A stretch of DNA of 45,317 nt from Rhodospirillales bacterium (GTDB lineage: Bacteria; Pseudomonadota; Alphaproteobacteria; Rhodospirillales; WMHbin7). This document shows positions 1-8,825 of the stretch, piece after piece. The notes under the pieces are model-generated. The model did no database searches and had not been told where the DNA came from. It was given only the letters and a program-made list of their open reading frames with translations. A program made the position numbers and the translations under genes. The stretch lies in NCBI GenBank assembly GCA_016214125.1, contig JACRPC010000020.1, positions 1-45,317 on the forward strand, in the 5' to 3' direction. The stretch's first letter is position 1. The number at the start of each line of letters is the position of its first letter.

Positions 1-126
1 CTCCTCAAAAAGGCCGCCGAGCGAACTGTCGAAGCAACCTGGCGTCGCATCGGTTCCCTTCTCAACACATTCTCACCAAAGGAATGCGCCAACTACTTTA
101 GAAACTCCGGGTATGCGTCAACCTAA
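1..126 (+). mobile_element. IS630-family transposase, C-terminal fragment (cut by window start)
   Basis: Frame 1 is open from the first base to a TAA at 124-126 and encodes 41 residues. They include AERTVEATWRRIGSLL and FSPKECANYFRNSGY, which match the usual C-terminus of IS630-family DDE transposases (helix-rich segment, then a P-x-E-C-x-N-Y-F-x-x-x-G-Y signature). The upstream part, including the DDE catalytic residues, lies outside the window, so intactness cannot be judged. The right terminal inverted repeat should lie within a few tens of bases after the stop, and IS630 elements insert at TA dinucleotides. I cannot define the exact end without the left end. The element marks the left boundary of the accessory gene block. 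Confidence 0.8.
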
Positions 127-142
127 TCACAGAAGACTCTAA

Positions 143-373
143 TGCATTGAATTCATATATGGATTTGTTGTCGGGCCGATCCGCCGCGCGGACAACGAGA
201 GCGCCACGCCCGCGAAAGACGATGACCTACTCGATCCCCTCAAGTTTTCCGGCGGCCTTCCACAAGAGGGGATCGCCTCGTTTGAGGGGAGCCGGATTGA
301 GGCCGCCAAATCCCTCAAGAGAGACCGGCCGGCGCGTCGATCCCGACCAGGCGCGGCCCGCATCCAAGCGTGA
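143..373 (+). pseudogene. Open frame without start codon; possible 3' remnant of a gene interrupted by the IS element
   Basis: After a stop at 140-142 this frame stays open for 76 codons to a TGA at 371-373, with no ATG, GTG or TTG start. The peptide has a balanced composition (for example DDDLLDPLKFSGGLPQEG, then a basic C-terminal tail rich in Arg and Ala). The other frames of the same stretch are R/P/S-rich, as antisense or shifted frames usually are. Third codon positions are mostly G or C, as in the real genes nearby. Its position directly after an IS630 transposase suggests the 3' end of a gene split by the insertion. I recognise no domain. Chance openness in GC-rich DNA is the alternative. 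Confidence 0.35.
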
Positions 374-448
374 CTTGCGCGACGAATCTTGCCATCCTCG
401 CTTGCTTCTCGCTCGATCCCGAGCACAGCCGGCATGTGTAGGAGCGGA

Positions 449-1108
449 ATGGCCGAGATCGATTTCCTGTCCGAATTCAACGCCCGAACGAAGCGCGATT
501 ACCGCCAGAGGGTGATCGAACATGACAAGGCCGCCTGCGCCAAGGTGGCCAAGGAGTGGGGCACCGATTACTGGGACGGCGACCGGCGCTATGGCTATGG
601 GGGCATGCGCTACGACGGCCGATGGCTGCCTTTGGCCAAGAAATTGGCCGCGCATTATGGGTTGCGGCCCGGCATGCGGGTTCTCGATATCGGCTGCGGA
701 AAGGGGTTCCTGCTCTACGAACTGACCCAGGCCGTGCCGGGGCTGCAGGTGGCTGGGCTCGATGTTTCCCGCTACGCTCTGGCCAACGCCAAGGAGGAAA
801 TCCGCCCCTTCCTCACGCACGGCAATTGCACGACGCTTCCCTGGCCGGACGGCCATTTCGATCTCGCCCTTTCGATCCTGGTCTTCCACAATCTCTACAT
901 CTTCGATCTCAAAAAAGCGCTGGCCGAGATCGAGCGGGCGGCGAGACAAAAATATCTCTGCGTCGAATCGTATCGCAACGAATACGAAAAGGCCAATCTG
1001 CTCGCTTGGCAGCTCACTTGCGAAATGTTCTTCACGCCCGAGGAATGGCGCTGGCTGTTCGCCGAGTTCGGCTATACGGGGGATCATGGTTTCATCTTCT
1101 TCGAATAG
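449..1108 (+). CDS. Class I SAM-dependent methyltransferase
   Basis: A 219-residue Rossmann-fold methyltransferase. Motif I is VLDIGCGKG at residues 78-86, the acidic residue that usually contacts the SAM ribose is D105 in GLDVS, and PWPDGHFDLALS at 131-142 is the next conserved strand region. The YDGRW segment just before motif I is shared by methyltransferases I associate with sugar or surface-polymer clusters. I chose the ATG at 449 because AGGAG at 440-444 precedes it. A longer frame starting at 389 adds only a low-complexity S/R-rich extension. It is the first complete gene after the IS remnant and precedes the TPR gene by 94 bases. It probably methylates a pathway intermediate in the cytoplasm; the substrate (O, N or C) is unknown. 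Confidence 0.85.
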   Translation: MAEIDFLSEFNARTKRDYRQRVIEHDKAACAKVAKEWGTDYWDGDRRYGYGGMRYDGRWLPLAKKLAAHYGLRPGMRVLDIGCGKGFLLYELTQAVPGLQVAGLDVSRYALANAKEEIRPFLTHGNCTTLPWPDGHFDLALSILVFHNLYIFDLKKALAEIERAARQKYLCVESYRNEYEKANLLAWQLTCEMFFTPEEWRWLFAEFGYTGDHGFIFFE

Positions 1109-1202
1109 CCGAGGCGGCAACACCCAGCCCTTCGATCCGAACCCTTCCGATCGGCAGCGGCCTGTCCAGAGCCGGCAGGCGCGCGACCGCCGGAGGCCGT
1201 GA

Positions 1203-2918
1203 ATGAACGCCGCCCAACGATTCCTTGGGATGGGCTACGATCTGATGCAACACGGCCAAAATGCCGAGGCTTTGGTCGCCCTCGAAAAGGCGCGCCTGCT
1301 GGCGCCCGATCACGACCAGACCTTGTTCCTGCTGGGCTGCTGCTACCGCGCCATGCTGCGCCACGACGCGGCGCTGGCTTGCTTTCGCAACCTGGCCGAC
1401 GTTCAGCCCAACCTGGCGATCGGTCACTACTATGTCGGCTTGACCGAGATCGATCGGCGCCGATTCGAACAGGGCCAGCAGGCGTTCGCCGTTGCGGTCC
1501 GCCTCTCCGAACAGGCCGGAGACGATTTCTACGGCATCCTGTGCGCCCAGGGATACGCCTTGCTGAAGGAGGAAGAAAGCGAGCGCGGCTTTGCCGTCTT
1601 GCAGGAAGCTCGGCGACGATGCCCGGAGCGCGGCGACGCCTTGCGGATTCTCTGGCGGCATCTCTTGCAACGCGGCGACATCGATGGGGCCGTCCGGCAG
1701 GCCGAGGCCGCCCTTGCGCTAAACGAGTCTCCCGGCCTGCTCGCCGAAGCCCGCCGCTACATCACGATGTGCGCGTGGCTGCGTCAGAGGTTGGCGGACC
1801 TTCCGGCCCATTTGGCCGGCCTGCAACCGGCGGTCCAGGCAAAGCCCGGTTTCGTGCTCGGTATCGCGGTTTGGGGCGAGGCCTATGTCCGCATGTGCCT
1901 CTACCATTTGCGAACCCTGGCCGCGCCGGGCAATCTGCCGGCCATGGCTCGTCATTTTGCGGTGAAACTTCTGTTCGTTACGACGCAACAGGATCGCCGA
2001 CGGCTCGAGGAATCCGGCATCTTCGATCTCTTCTCGGGGATTGCCGAGATCGATTTTCTTGACCTTCCGAACGCCATCGTGGTCAAGGAGGAATATTTCG
2101 CCCCCTCCGAGCATATGTACGTCGTCTACGCGATGGCGATGCATCTTTGTCTGGAATACGCTCGGCGGATCAAAGCCGCGGTCTGCCCCTTCGTGGCGGA
2201 CACTCTGGTCGCGGATGGCTCGTTCGCCACCTTGGCGGATCTTGCGCGCCAAGGGTTCAAGACGATCTTCGCCACCGGGTTGGTTGGCACCAGCGAGACC
2301 CTTTTGCCCGAAATTGACGCCGCCTATGGAGCGGACGGCGCCCCTCCGCAGAAGCTGGTTATCGCGCCGGACGAGCTGATGCGCCTGGGCGACCGGCATC
2401 TCAACGCGATTTTCTTGCATTGCATCGTCTCACCTTCGAACGCCGATTTCAGTCTGCCGCCGGGCGTTCTCTTCTGGCGCACGCCCGAGGGCTTGATCGG
2501 GCATGGCTTCAATCTGCACCCCGTATTCATCCATCCCGACATCCTCGAGACCTATCGAACGCCCGTCTTCGCAACGGTGGACGGCCATTTGCCCCGATTC
2601 CTGGCGCCGGGGCCGAAGGCCTGGGCCCTGGCTAAGGTAATCGACGATTCCGATCTTTTCGGCATCATTACCCTGGCGCCGGCCGGCAAGCAGTTTCACA
2701 AGAGCGGCGCCGCGTTCAACATCGAGGTCGAGAAGAATTATGTCGCCGGCCGCTGGCCGGTCGCGGCGGCGAATCTCTGGCTGTTCCGCCATCCCATGCT
2801 CTTTCGCCATGTGCGTCCGTCGCCGGTGAGCGAATACGATCCGCGCATCGTTGACGAGATCGTCGAGGCCTTCCGGCATTGCCGGCCACGCGAGGCGGAA
2901 GACTTGAGCGATGACTGA
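1203..2918 (+). CDS. TPR-repeat protein with an uncharacterised C-terminal domain
   Basis: A 571-residue protein with GGAGG at 1192-1196, six bases before the ATG. Residues 1-200 form helical tetratricopeptide-like repeats (A-x-x-x-L-E-K-A-R-L-L-A-P-D pattern, then LGCCYRAMLRHDAALACFRN and YYVGLTEIDRRRFEQGQQAF). Residues 210-560 form an alpha/beta region beginning VLGIAVWGEAYVRMCLYHL, followed by predicted strand-loop patterns such as KLLFVTTQQD. I cannot assign this part to a family. TPR modules fused to glycosyltransferase-like domains are common in surface-polysaccharide loci, so a glycosyltransferase or scaffold role is possible but only inferred. There is no signal peptide or membrane segment. 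It is followed by 112 non-coding bases and then a carbamoyltransferase. Confidence 0.8.
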   Translation: MNAAQRFLGMGYDLMQHGQNAEALVALEKARLLAPDHDQTLFLLGCCYRAMLRHDAALACFRNLADVQPNLAIGHYYVGLTEIDRRRFEQGQQAFAVAVRLSEQAGDDFYGILCAQGYALLKEEESERGFAVLQEARRRCPERGDALRILWRHLLQRGDIDGAVRQAEAALALNESPGLLAEARRYITMCAWLRQRLADLPAHLAGLQPAVQAKPGFVLGIAVWGEAYVRMCLYHLRTLAAPGNLPAMARHFAVKLLFVTTQQDRRRLEESGIFDLFSGIAEIDFLDLPNAIVVKEEYFAPSEHMYVVYAMAMHLCLEYARRIKAAVCPFVADTLVADGSFATLADLARQGFKTIFATGLVGTSETLLPEIDAAYGADGAPPQKLVIAPDELMRLGDRHLNAIFLHCIVSPSNADFSLPPGVLFWRTPEGLIGHGFNLHPVFIHPDILETYRTPVFATVDGHLPRFLAPGPKAWALAKVIDDSDLFGIITLAPAGKQFHKSGAAFNIEVEKNYVAGRWPVAAANLWLFRHPMLFRHVRPSPVSEYDPRIVDEIVEAFRHCRPREAEDLSDD

Positions 2919-3030
2919 GCAACCCCAAATCCCCGGCACCGTGAGGCCCGCGAAAATCCAATAACCTCTTGGTTTTTCTGATCCGTTCAGGCAGGCTTGA
3001 ACCATCCGTCGAGGCAAGGGACTGACAGGC

Positions 3031-4779
3031 ATGGCGCTGATCGTCGGCATCCATAACACTGGCGTCCTGAGCTCGGCCGCTCTCGTCGTGGATGGAAGGC
3101 TGGAATTCGGCGCCGCCGAAGAGCGTTTCGACCGCCAAAAATATTCCAAATATTTTCCCCATCGCGCCATCGCCGCCGGATTGAAGGCCGTGGGAGCCAC
3201 GCTGTCCGATGTCGACGTCTTTGCCGTCGCCTGGAATCCGGGCATCAACATCGCCGACAAGTACCGGGCCGGATTTTCCGAATGGCCGGCCCATCCCGGC
3301 GAGCGCCTTTACGCCAACCCGAATCACATCCTGCCGAAACTCGACCGACGCCCCTTTGCGATGACGGAGCAGACCTTTTTCGGCCAGGACGGCGTCGCGG
3401 CCAAGTTCGCCCACGTCAACCATCACCTGGCCCATTGCGCCAACAGCTACTTTCTGTCCGGTTTTCCGGATGCCGCCCTCTTTTCCTGCGATGGCTATGG
3501 CGAGCGGGCGACGACGGCGTGGGGCGGCGCCCGGGCGGGCGAGATTGCGATTGTCCGCCAAACCGAATTTCCGCACTCCATCGGCTCGCTCTATTCGGCA
3601 GTGACCCAGCATCTGGGCTTTCGGCCGGATCTGGACGAATGGAAGGTGATGGGCGCGGCCGCCTATGGCGATGCCGGCGCTTGCCATGATGCGCTTCGCA
3701 AATTGATCGAATATGGCGACGATGGAAGCTTCGAGCTCGATCTGCGTTATTTCAACCACTTCAATTTCGACCGCGCCGGCCTGTTCGCGCCACGCATCGC
3801 CGAGCTGATCGGCCCAGCCCTGGCGCCGGGCGCGGCGCTTTCGCAGCATCACTTCAACATCGCAGCCGGACTTCAGAAAATCGTCGAAGACTATCTTTTG
3901 ACCGCCCTGCGCTGGCTGGCGCGGACCAGTCCCCACCGGCGCCTGTGCCTGTCGGGCGGCGTTCTCATGAATTCGCTTTTCAACGGCCGACTGGCCGCCG
4001 AAGGCCTGTTCGACGAGGTCTATATTCCCTTCGCGCCGGACGACAGCGGAAACAGCATTGGCGCGGCCTTGTGGATGGCCAACCGGATGGGGGAGCGCAG
4101 GATTGGCGCAACGCTGGCGCCCTACCTTGGCCCCGACTATGACGAGCCTTCGATCAAGGCGGTCTTGGATCAATTCAAACTGCCTTACCTGCGCCCCCAA
4201 TCCATCGCCAAGACCGTTGCCCGTCTGCTCGCCGAGGGCAAGATTACGGGCTGGTTCCAGGGGCGGATGGAGTTCGGCCAGCGCGCCCTTGGCGGGCGTT
4301 CGATTCTGGCCGACCCGCGCGATCCATCCATGAAGGAACGGCTGAACGCCAGCGTCAAATACCGCGAGGCGTTTCGCCCCTTCGCGCCGGCGCTGCGCCG
4401 CGAGGATGTGTCGGACTGGTTCTCAAACGCGCCACCCACGGGCGTACCTTATATGGAGCGCGCCCTGCCCGTGCGGGAAGCCAAGCGCGGCTTGATCCCC
4501 GCCGCGGTGCATGCCGACGGCACGGGGCGGGTGCAATCCGTCGACCGCGCCTGGTCGCCCCTGTTTTACGATCTGATTGCGGCGTTCGGCGACAAGACGG
4601 GCGTGCCGGTTCTCATCAACACCTCCTTCAACATCGCCGGAGAGCCGATCGTCGAAAGTCCCGCCGACGCCGTACGCACCTTCTTCGGCTCGGGGCTCGA
4701 CATTCTGGCCTGCGGACCCTTTCTGCTCGCCAAGGACCCAGCCCTGCTTGCCGCGCTTGCCTGGGGAGATGAGCGTTGA
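3031..4779 (+). CDS. O-carbamoyltransferase, NodU/CmcH family (copy 1)
   Basis: A 582-residue enzyme expected to transfer a carbamoyl group from carbamoyl phosphate, via carbamoyl-AMP, to a hydroxyl on a sugar or natural product. The N-terminal Kae1-like domain carries the metal-site pattern H131-x3-H135 (HHLAHC) and D154 (CDGYGE). CLSGGVLMNS is a conserved ATP-domain strand. The C-terminal YrdC-like part has MEFGQRALGGRSILADPR around residues 413-430 and NTSFNIAGEPIV from residue 530. Length and motifs are complete for the family. The second motif reads GQRAL where the other two copies here read GPRAL. It overlaps the next gene by four bases, so the two are probably translationally coupled. 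The acceptor is unknown. Confidence 0.93.
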   Translation: MALIVGIHNTGVLSSAALVVDGRLEFGAAEERFDRQKYSKYFPHRAIAAGLKAVGATLSDVDVFAVAWNPGINIADKYRAGFSEWPAHPGERLYANPNHILPKLDRRPFAMTEQTFFGQDGVAAKFAHVNHHLAHCANSYFLSGFPDAALFSCDGYGERATTAWGGARAGEIAIVRQTEFPHSIGSLYSAVTQHLGFRPDLDEWKVMGAAAYGDAGACHDALRKLIEYGDDGSFELDLRYFNHFNFDRAGLFAPRIAELIGPALAPGAALSQHHFNIAAGLQKIVEDYLLTALRWLARTSPHRRLCLSGGVLMNSLFNGRLAAEGLFDEVYIPFAPDDSGNSIGAALWMANRMGERRIGATLAPYLGPDYDEPSIKAVLDQFKLPYLRPQSIAKTVARLLAEGKITGWFQGRMEFGQRALGGRSILADPRDPSMKERLNASVKYREAFRPFAPALRREDVSDWFSNAPPTGVPYMERALPVREAKRGLIPAAVHADGTGRVQSVDRAWSPLFYDLIAAFGDKTGVPVLINTSFNIAGEPIVESPADAVRTFFGSGLDILACGPFLLAKDPALLAALAWGDER

Positions 4780-5855
4780 GCGGTGACGGCTCCGTGCGGT
4801 TGTTGGGCATCGCCGAGAAATCCGAATGGCTTGCCGCCTTGGTGGATTTTCCCGTCAAGGATATCGTCCATTTTCCTCAATACGCGTCGGTCTTCGAGGC
4901 TTATGGCGACGGCCGGCTGGAATGTCTGCTGTACCGCGACAAGAACGGCAGCGTTCTTTACCCCTACATCGTCCGCACCATCGATTCCTCCTTGCAAGCC
5001 GAGGCGGGCTTGAGCGGGCGAACGGATTTGATCACTCCTTATGGATATGGGGGCTATGTTCACACCGCACCCAACGTTCAAACCCGCCGGGCGCTTTTGG
5101 CCGGCTTTCGCGGCGCCATGCACGAACGGGCCCAAGAGCTGGGTGCTGTGTCGGAATTCATTCGCTTTCATCCCGTGCTCGCCAATCATGAAGGCAGCGA
5201 ACTGTGTCTCGATCAGCTTGTGTTGAGCGATCAGAACGTCATTCTCGATCTCACCTTGGGCGAAGAGGAATTGCTTGGCCAATGCCGCCCCAGCTTCCGA
5301 CGCAGCATCCGCAAGGGCCGAAGGGCCGAGCTGACCCTTACGCTTGAGGACAATTTGAAGGCGAAGCAGGAATTCACCGTGCTGTACCGGGAAACCATGC
5401 TGAAGCACGGGCAAACCGGCTATCTCAATTTTCGCCCCGGCTTTTTCGACCTTCTGGCCGAGCGGCTTGATCGCAATCTGCTGACCTTCTCGGCCCGAAG
5501 CCACGGACAGATCGCCGCCAGCGCCTTGTTTCTTTCCTATGGCTCGACCCTCGATTATTTCCTGGGGGCATCGCAGGCCGATCAGCTCCATCTGCATCCC
5601 AACCATTTTCTGTTTTTCGAAGTTGCCTTGTGGGGCGCGCAGAATGGGTTCACAACGCTGCATCTGGGCGGCGGCTCTTCGTCGTTGCTCTTCTTCAAGA
5701 CCGGCTTTTCGCACAACCGCATTTCCTATTTTACCGGCCGCCATATCCATGACCGACCGGCGTACGACGCACTGAGCCGCGCCCAGTGGCGACGGCTTGG
5801 CCTTGAGTGGGACCCTGCCCATCCCTATCATCCGGCCTATCGCTATGGCGGGTAA
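4776..5855 (+). CDS. FemAB/BioF2-like acyltransferase (GNAT fold)
   Basis: A 359-residue protein starting at TTG 4776, which overlaps the TGA of the carbamoyltransferase gene (TTGA). GGGGAG at 4763-4768 gives good spacing for this start. The C-terminal half (about residues 165-320) matches FemAB/BioF2-type acetyltransferases: a basic FRRSIRKGRRAEL segment, a YRETMLKHGQ helix, then a GxxxASALFLSYGSTLDYFLGAS core and HLGGGSSS near the end. Relatives transfer aminoacyl or acyl groups to cell-wall, lipid or polysaccharide acceptors, and FemAB-like genes also occur in exopolysaccharide loci. Here it sits between a carbamoyltransferase and a glycosyltransferase, so acylation of a glycan amine or hydroxyl is a reasonable inference. 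Donor and acceptor are unknown. No membrane segment is evident. Confidence 0.8.
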   Translation: MSGDGSVRLLGIAEKSEWLAALVDFPVKDIVHFPQYASVFEAYGDGRLECLLYRDKNGSVLYPYIVRTIDSSLQAEAGLSGRTDLITPYGYGGYVHTAPNVQTRRALLAGFRGAMHERAQELGAVSEFIRFHPVLANHEGSELCLDQLVLSDQNVILDLTLGEEELLGQCRPSFRRSIRKGRRAELTLTLEDNLKAKQEFTVLYRETMLKHGQTGYLNFRPGFFDLLAERLDRNLLTFSARSHGQIAASALFLSYGSTLDYFLGASQADQLHLHPNHFLFFEVALWGAQNGFTTLHLGGGSSSLLFFKTGFSHNRISYFTGRHIHDRPAYDALSRAQWRRLGLEWDPAHPYHPAYRYGG

Positions 5856-7593
5856 CCCTATGCAAGCTGGGTCGGGCGCGGACAACGCCGAGTCGCTCTA
5901 CCATCGTGAGCTGCTTATGGGCGGGGAGGATGCTCCCCTTCACACGATCGACCATGCGCTGGCCTTTCTCGAGCCCTTTGTCGCCACCATGCCGCCGCGC
6001 CAGTTCTTCGCCCGTTTGGGCAAAGCGGCGCAAGGCCTGGTCCGCCAACGAATCCATCAAGTGTGGCCCGACAGCGACGCCGATCAGGATGCGTCGGACG
6101 ACTGCATTGATGGCGCCCTCGCCAAGGCGACGCAGCACTTTCGCCTGGTCCCCTTCCGGCATTTTCTGTCCGGGCTTTCCGAACGCGAGCGGGGCGAGAT
6201 CGTCAAAATCGCCTTGAGGCTGATGGCGGAACGCTTCGATCCGCACGCCCTGTCCCGCTATTTGCGCGCCTATGCGGCGTTCGACCTGGGCAAGGCCGTT
6301 GACGGCCCGGAAACGCTGGACGCGCTCATGCGCGACCTGGCGGCAAGCCGCTACGCGGATTTCGTGGCGGCGGTCAACGGCGCGGCGCGAGAGCAGCGAA
6401 CGATCGTCTTCGTGTCGTCACGCACCGACTACAAGCCGCTCCGGCTGTCGATCGCGCTTCGCCGAAAGGGCTATCGGACCTTTTTCATCGGTCTCGATCG
6501 GCAGCCCCCCGACATTCAGGACCTGTTCCATCGGGAGTTTGACGCCGCCGTGATTCTGCCCTTCGTGCCGACTCTTCTCAAGGGCCTGCTGGAGTCCCTG
6601 CATCCGCATGTCTTTCACGTTCAATGCGCAATGCTTTACTATTATCTGGGACGAATGGCCGATGAGGCGAAGGGCGACGCGATCTGCACCGCCGAGTTTA
6701 ACGACATCACCTCTTATTTCCTGTCGCGCGACGCTCTCAATCGATTCTTCGGCAAGCCGGTCGTCGATCTCGACTGGTCGTGCGAAGCCTATGCGTGCAA
6801 CCATGCCGACATCGTGTTGCATCAATGGGCCGAAGGATTCGCCGACCAATGGCGAATTCGCCATGGTGGATTGGCGCGTGTCCTCGAGATGCAACCCCAT
6901 CCGGTCGCCACCTGGCTGCCCGAGGACCCGGAGCCGTCTCCCACCAACGATCCGCCCCGGTTGGTGTGGGCCGGGCAGGTGCCGGGGCGCTTGAGCTGTC
7001 CGCCGGACTTCAACGATGGCTATTATCTGGGCGAGGCCGTTGAGCAGCTTCTCGAACAAGGCATGGCGATCGATATCTTTCAAAACCCGATGCACATTGC
7101 TCAGTTCAAAGATCCCAATCTGAGGTTCTATGGCGACCTCATGGACCGCTTTCCCTTGTTTCGAGCCATGGCGGGCGTACGCCCGGATTTGCTGGCTCGG
7201 ACGCTGGCCGGCTATGATTTCGGCCTTCTGCTGTTCGACATCGATTTCGACAAATCAAGTGCGACGCCCGAGAAAAACATCTTCATGCTGACCAACAAAC
7301 TCTATACCTATATCGAGGCCGGCCTGCCAATCTTGGTCAACAAGGAATATCCGTTCATGGCGAATTTCGTCGAGACCAATGGTCTTGGGCTTACCTTCTT
7401 CAGCCATGAAATCCGCGACGCCGGTCCACGCATCCGTGCCTTCGATCGTGTCGCCTGCGTCGAACGGGTCCGAGCCTATCGAGCGCGGCACATGATGGAA
7501 GACGAAGTCGACGCCCTGATCGCGGCGCATGACGACGCGTTCCGGGCACGGGGTCTCAGCGCCCCGGCGACATCGCGAGGAACCCCTTCATGA
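5845..7593 (+). CDS. Putative GT-B-like glycosyltransferase
   Basis: About 582 residues from ATG 5845, which overlaps the previous gene by 11 bases. ATG 5860 is an alternative, and neither has a strong Shine-Dalgarno sequence. The frame extends back to 5797, but that part is shared with the upstream coding sequence. The second half has features of GT-B glycosyltransferases: a Rossmann-like N-domain (IVFVSSRTDYKPLRLSIALR, then HVFHVQCAMLYYYLGRMAD), a linker with LVWAGQVPG, and a C-domain ending in TNKLYTYIEAGLPILVNKEYPFM. That last segment resembles the nucleotide-sugar loop of GT4-like enzymes. The first 190 residues are helical and unrecognised. It is followed by an ATGA-coupled radical SAM gene. 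The donor and acceptor sugars cannot be read from the sequence. Confidence 0.65.
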   Translation: MAGNPMQAGSGADNAESLYHRELLMGGEDAPLHTIDHALAFLEPFVATMPPRQFFARLGKAAQGLVRQRIHQVWPDSDADQDASDDCIDGALAKATQHFRLVPFRHFLSGLSERERGEIVKIALRLMAERFDPHALSRYLRAYAAFDLGKAVDGPETLDALMRDLAASRYADFVAAVNGAAREQRTIVFVSSRTDYKPLRLSIALRRKGYRTFFIGLDRQPPDIQDLFHREFDAAVILPFVPTLLKGLLESLHPHVFHVQCAMLYYYLGRMADEAKGDAICTAEFNDITSYFLSRDALNRFFGKPVVDLDWSCEAYACNHADIVLHQWAEGFADQWRIRHGGLARVLEMQPHPVATWLPEDPEPSPTNDPPRLVWAGQVPGRLSCPPDFNDGYYLGEAVEQLLEQGMAIDIFQNPMHIAQFKDPNLRFYGDLMDRFPLFRAMAGVRPDLLARTLAGYDFGLLLFDIDFDKSSATPEKNIFMLTNKLYTYIEAGLPILVNKEYPFMANFVETNGLGLTFFSHEIRDAGPRIRAFDRVACVERVRAYRARHMMEDEVDALIAAHDDAFRARGLSAPATSRGTPS

Positions 7594-8750
7594 CCGAACG
7601 CCCCACCCGGTTCTCGACGGTCGAAGAGGGCGCCGCCAACGAGCCTTTGCCCGGCCCGCTTGAGGACTTCCTGGATGCCGGAAAGATCTTCTCGCATCCC
7701 GACCGGGTCTACGAACTGTGGAAGACCGGCGACACCACGCCCATCCACATGACCATCGGGCTTACCAACTACTGCAACCACAAATGCCCTTGGTGCTATA
7801 TCAATTGGGCTCAAGCCGGCAAGACGAAGCCCGGTCAAGAGGCCGTCATCAAGGGGCTGAACGCGGACTGGCGCATCATCGAGGCGGTTGGCGAAGCGAA
7901 GGCGATTGGCCTAAAGGCCGTAACCATCGTCGGCGATGGCGAGCCCCTCTTGCATCCGCGGATCGGCGAAATCCTTGCGGCCCTCGGTTTGATGGAACTG
8001 GACATCGGCATTTTTTCCAACCTGAGCAAGGCCAGCCAAGAAACGCTCGCGGCGCTGGTGCAACATTGTTTCTTTATCCGGGCCAGCATCGATGCGGCAA
8101 CGGCGGACATTCACCGAAAGACGCATGGCAGCGACGATTTTGATATCGTAATCGGGAATTTGCGGCGTCTCGTGGCGATCCGGGGCGAACGCCGGCCGCC
8201 GGCGATCGGCGTTCAGTTCGTCACCAACCAGTGGAATTTCCATCAGTTGGCGGAGGCTGCGGAGCTGTTTCGCGGGCTTGGCGTCGATTACCTGTCGATC
8301 AAGCCCGCTTACAAGAACGTCCTCAGCGCCTCCCATCCGAAGAACGAGATCAACAACGCCGAGGTCTTTCGGCTGATGAAGCAGGCGGAGGGCTTCTCGA
8401 CGGCCGCCTTCAAAGTCTATGCGAAGTACCCGCAATTTTCCGAGGTGGTGGAGCACGCGACCAACGACGCCCGGCACTATCGGAAATGTCTCGCCACGCC
8501 CCTTTCGCCCTATCTGGACGAGGATGGCACGGTCGAGATGTGCGGCAACCTCAAGGGGCGGGGCTTTGCGCTGGGCAATGTGAACGACCTGTCGTTCGCC
8601 CAGATATGGGCCTCGCCCCGACGCAAGGAATGCCTGTCGCGCATCGACTTGTTCAAATGCCCAGCGGGCTGCCGGCTTCATCCCCTCAATCGGGAGCTGT
8701 GGGATGCTTTCAATCCGGACCGGATGCGCCGTCACCCCAATTTCGTCTAG
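7590..8750 (+). CDS. Radical SAM enzyme with SPASM-like C-terminal cysteines
   Basis: A 386-residue protein starting at ATG 7590 (ATGA overlap with the previous stop; GAGGAA at 7577-7582 is the ribosome-binding site). The radical SAM cluster motif is C62-x3-C66-x2-C69 in TNYCNHKCPWCYINW. VGDGEPLLHP is the GGE-like SAM-binding strand. Near residues 300-350, Cys residues in KCLATPLSPYLDEDGT, VEMCGN and KCPAGC form a SPASM/twitch-type auxiliary cluster domain. SPASM enzymes act on peptides, sugars or cyclitols by hydrogen abstraction. No precursor peptide is visible next to it, and the context is glycosyltransferase and carbamoyltransferase, so a small-molecule or sugar substrate is more likely. 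It ends the first forward block. Confidence 0.9.
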   Translation: MTERPTRFSTVEEGAANEPLPGPLEDFLDAGKIFSHPDRVYELWKTGDTTPIHMTIGLTNYCNHKCPWCYINWAQAGKTKPGQEAVIKGLNADWRIIEAVGEAKAIGLKAVTIVGDGEPLLHPRIGEILAALGLMELDIGIFSNLSKASQETLAALVQHCFFIRASIDAATADIHRKTHGSDDFDIVIGNLRRLVAIRGERRPPAIGVQFVTNQWNFHQLAEAAELFRGLGVDYLSIKPAYKNVLSASHPKNEINNAEVFRLMKQAEGFSTAAFKVYAKYPQFSEVVEHATNDARHYRKCLATPLSPYLDEDGTVEMCGNLKGRGFALGNVNDLSFAQIWASPRRKECLSRIDLFKCPAGCRLHPLNRELWDAFNPDRMRRHPNFV

Positions 8751-8825
8751 GCAATCGGGCGCGCGGTCGAACGGGCCTTCACAAACTCAGAGCCCGGCGG
8801 ATCGGATGGGCGTCTTGACACCGCA

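Noticed and set aside
2950..2985. Weak stem AACC/GGTT followed by T residues after the TPR gene
   Set aside because: Only four solid base pairs; too weak to call a terminator.
2716..4200. 494-codon reverse frame opposite the first carbamoyltransferase
   Set aside because: The forward frame has complete NodU motifs and a translationally coupled neighbour; the reverse composition is that of a shadow.
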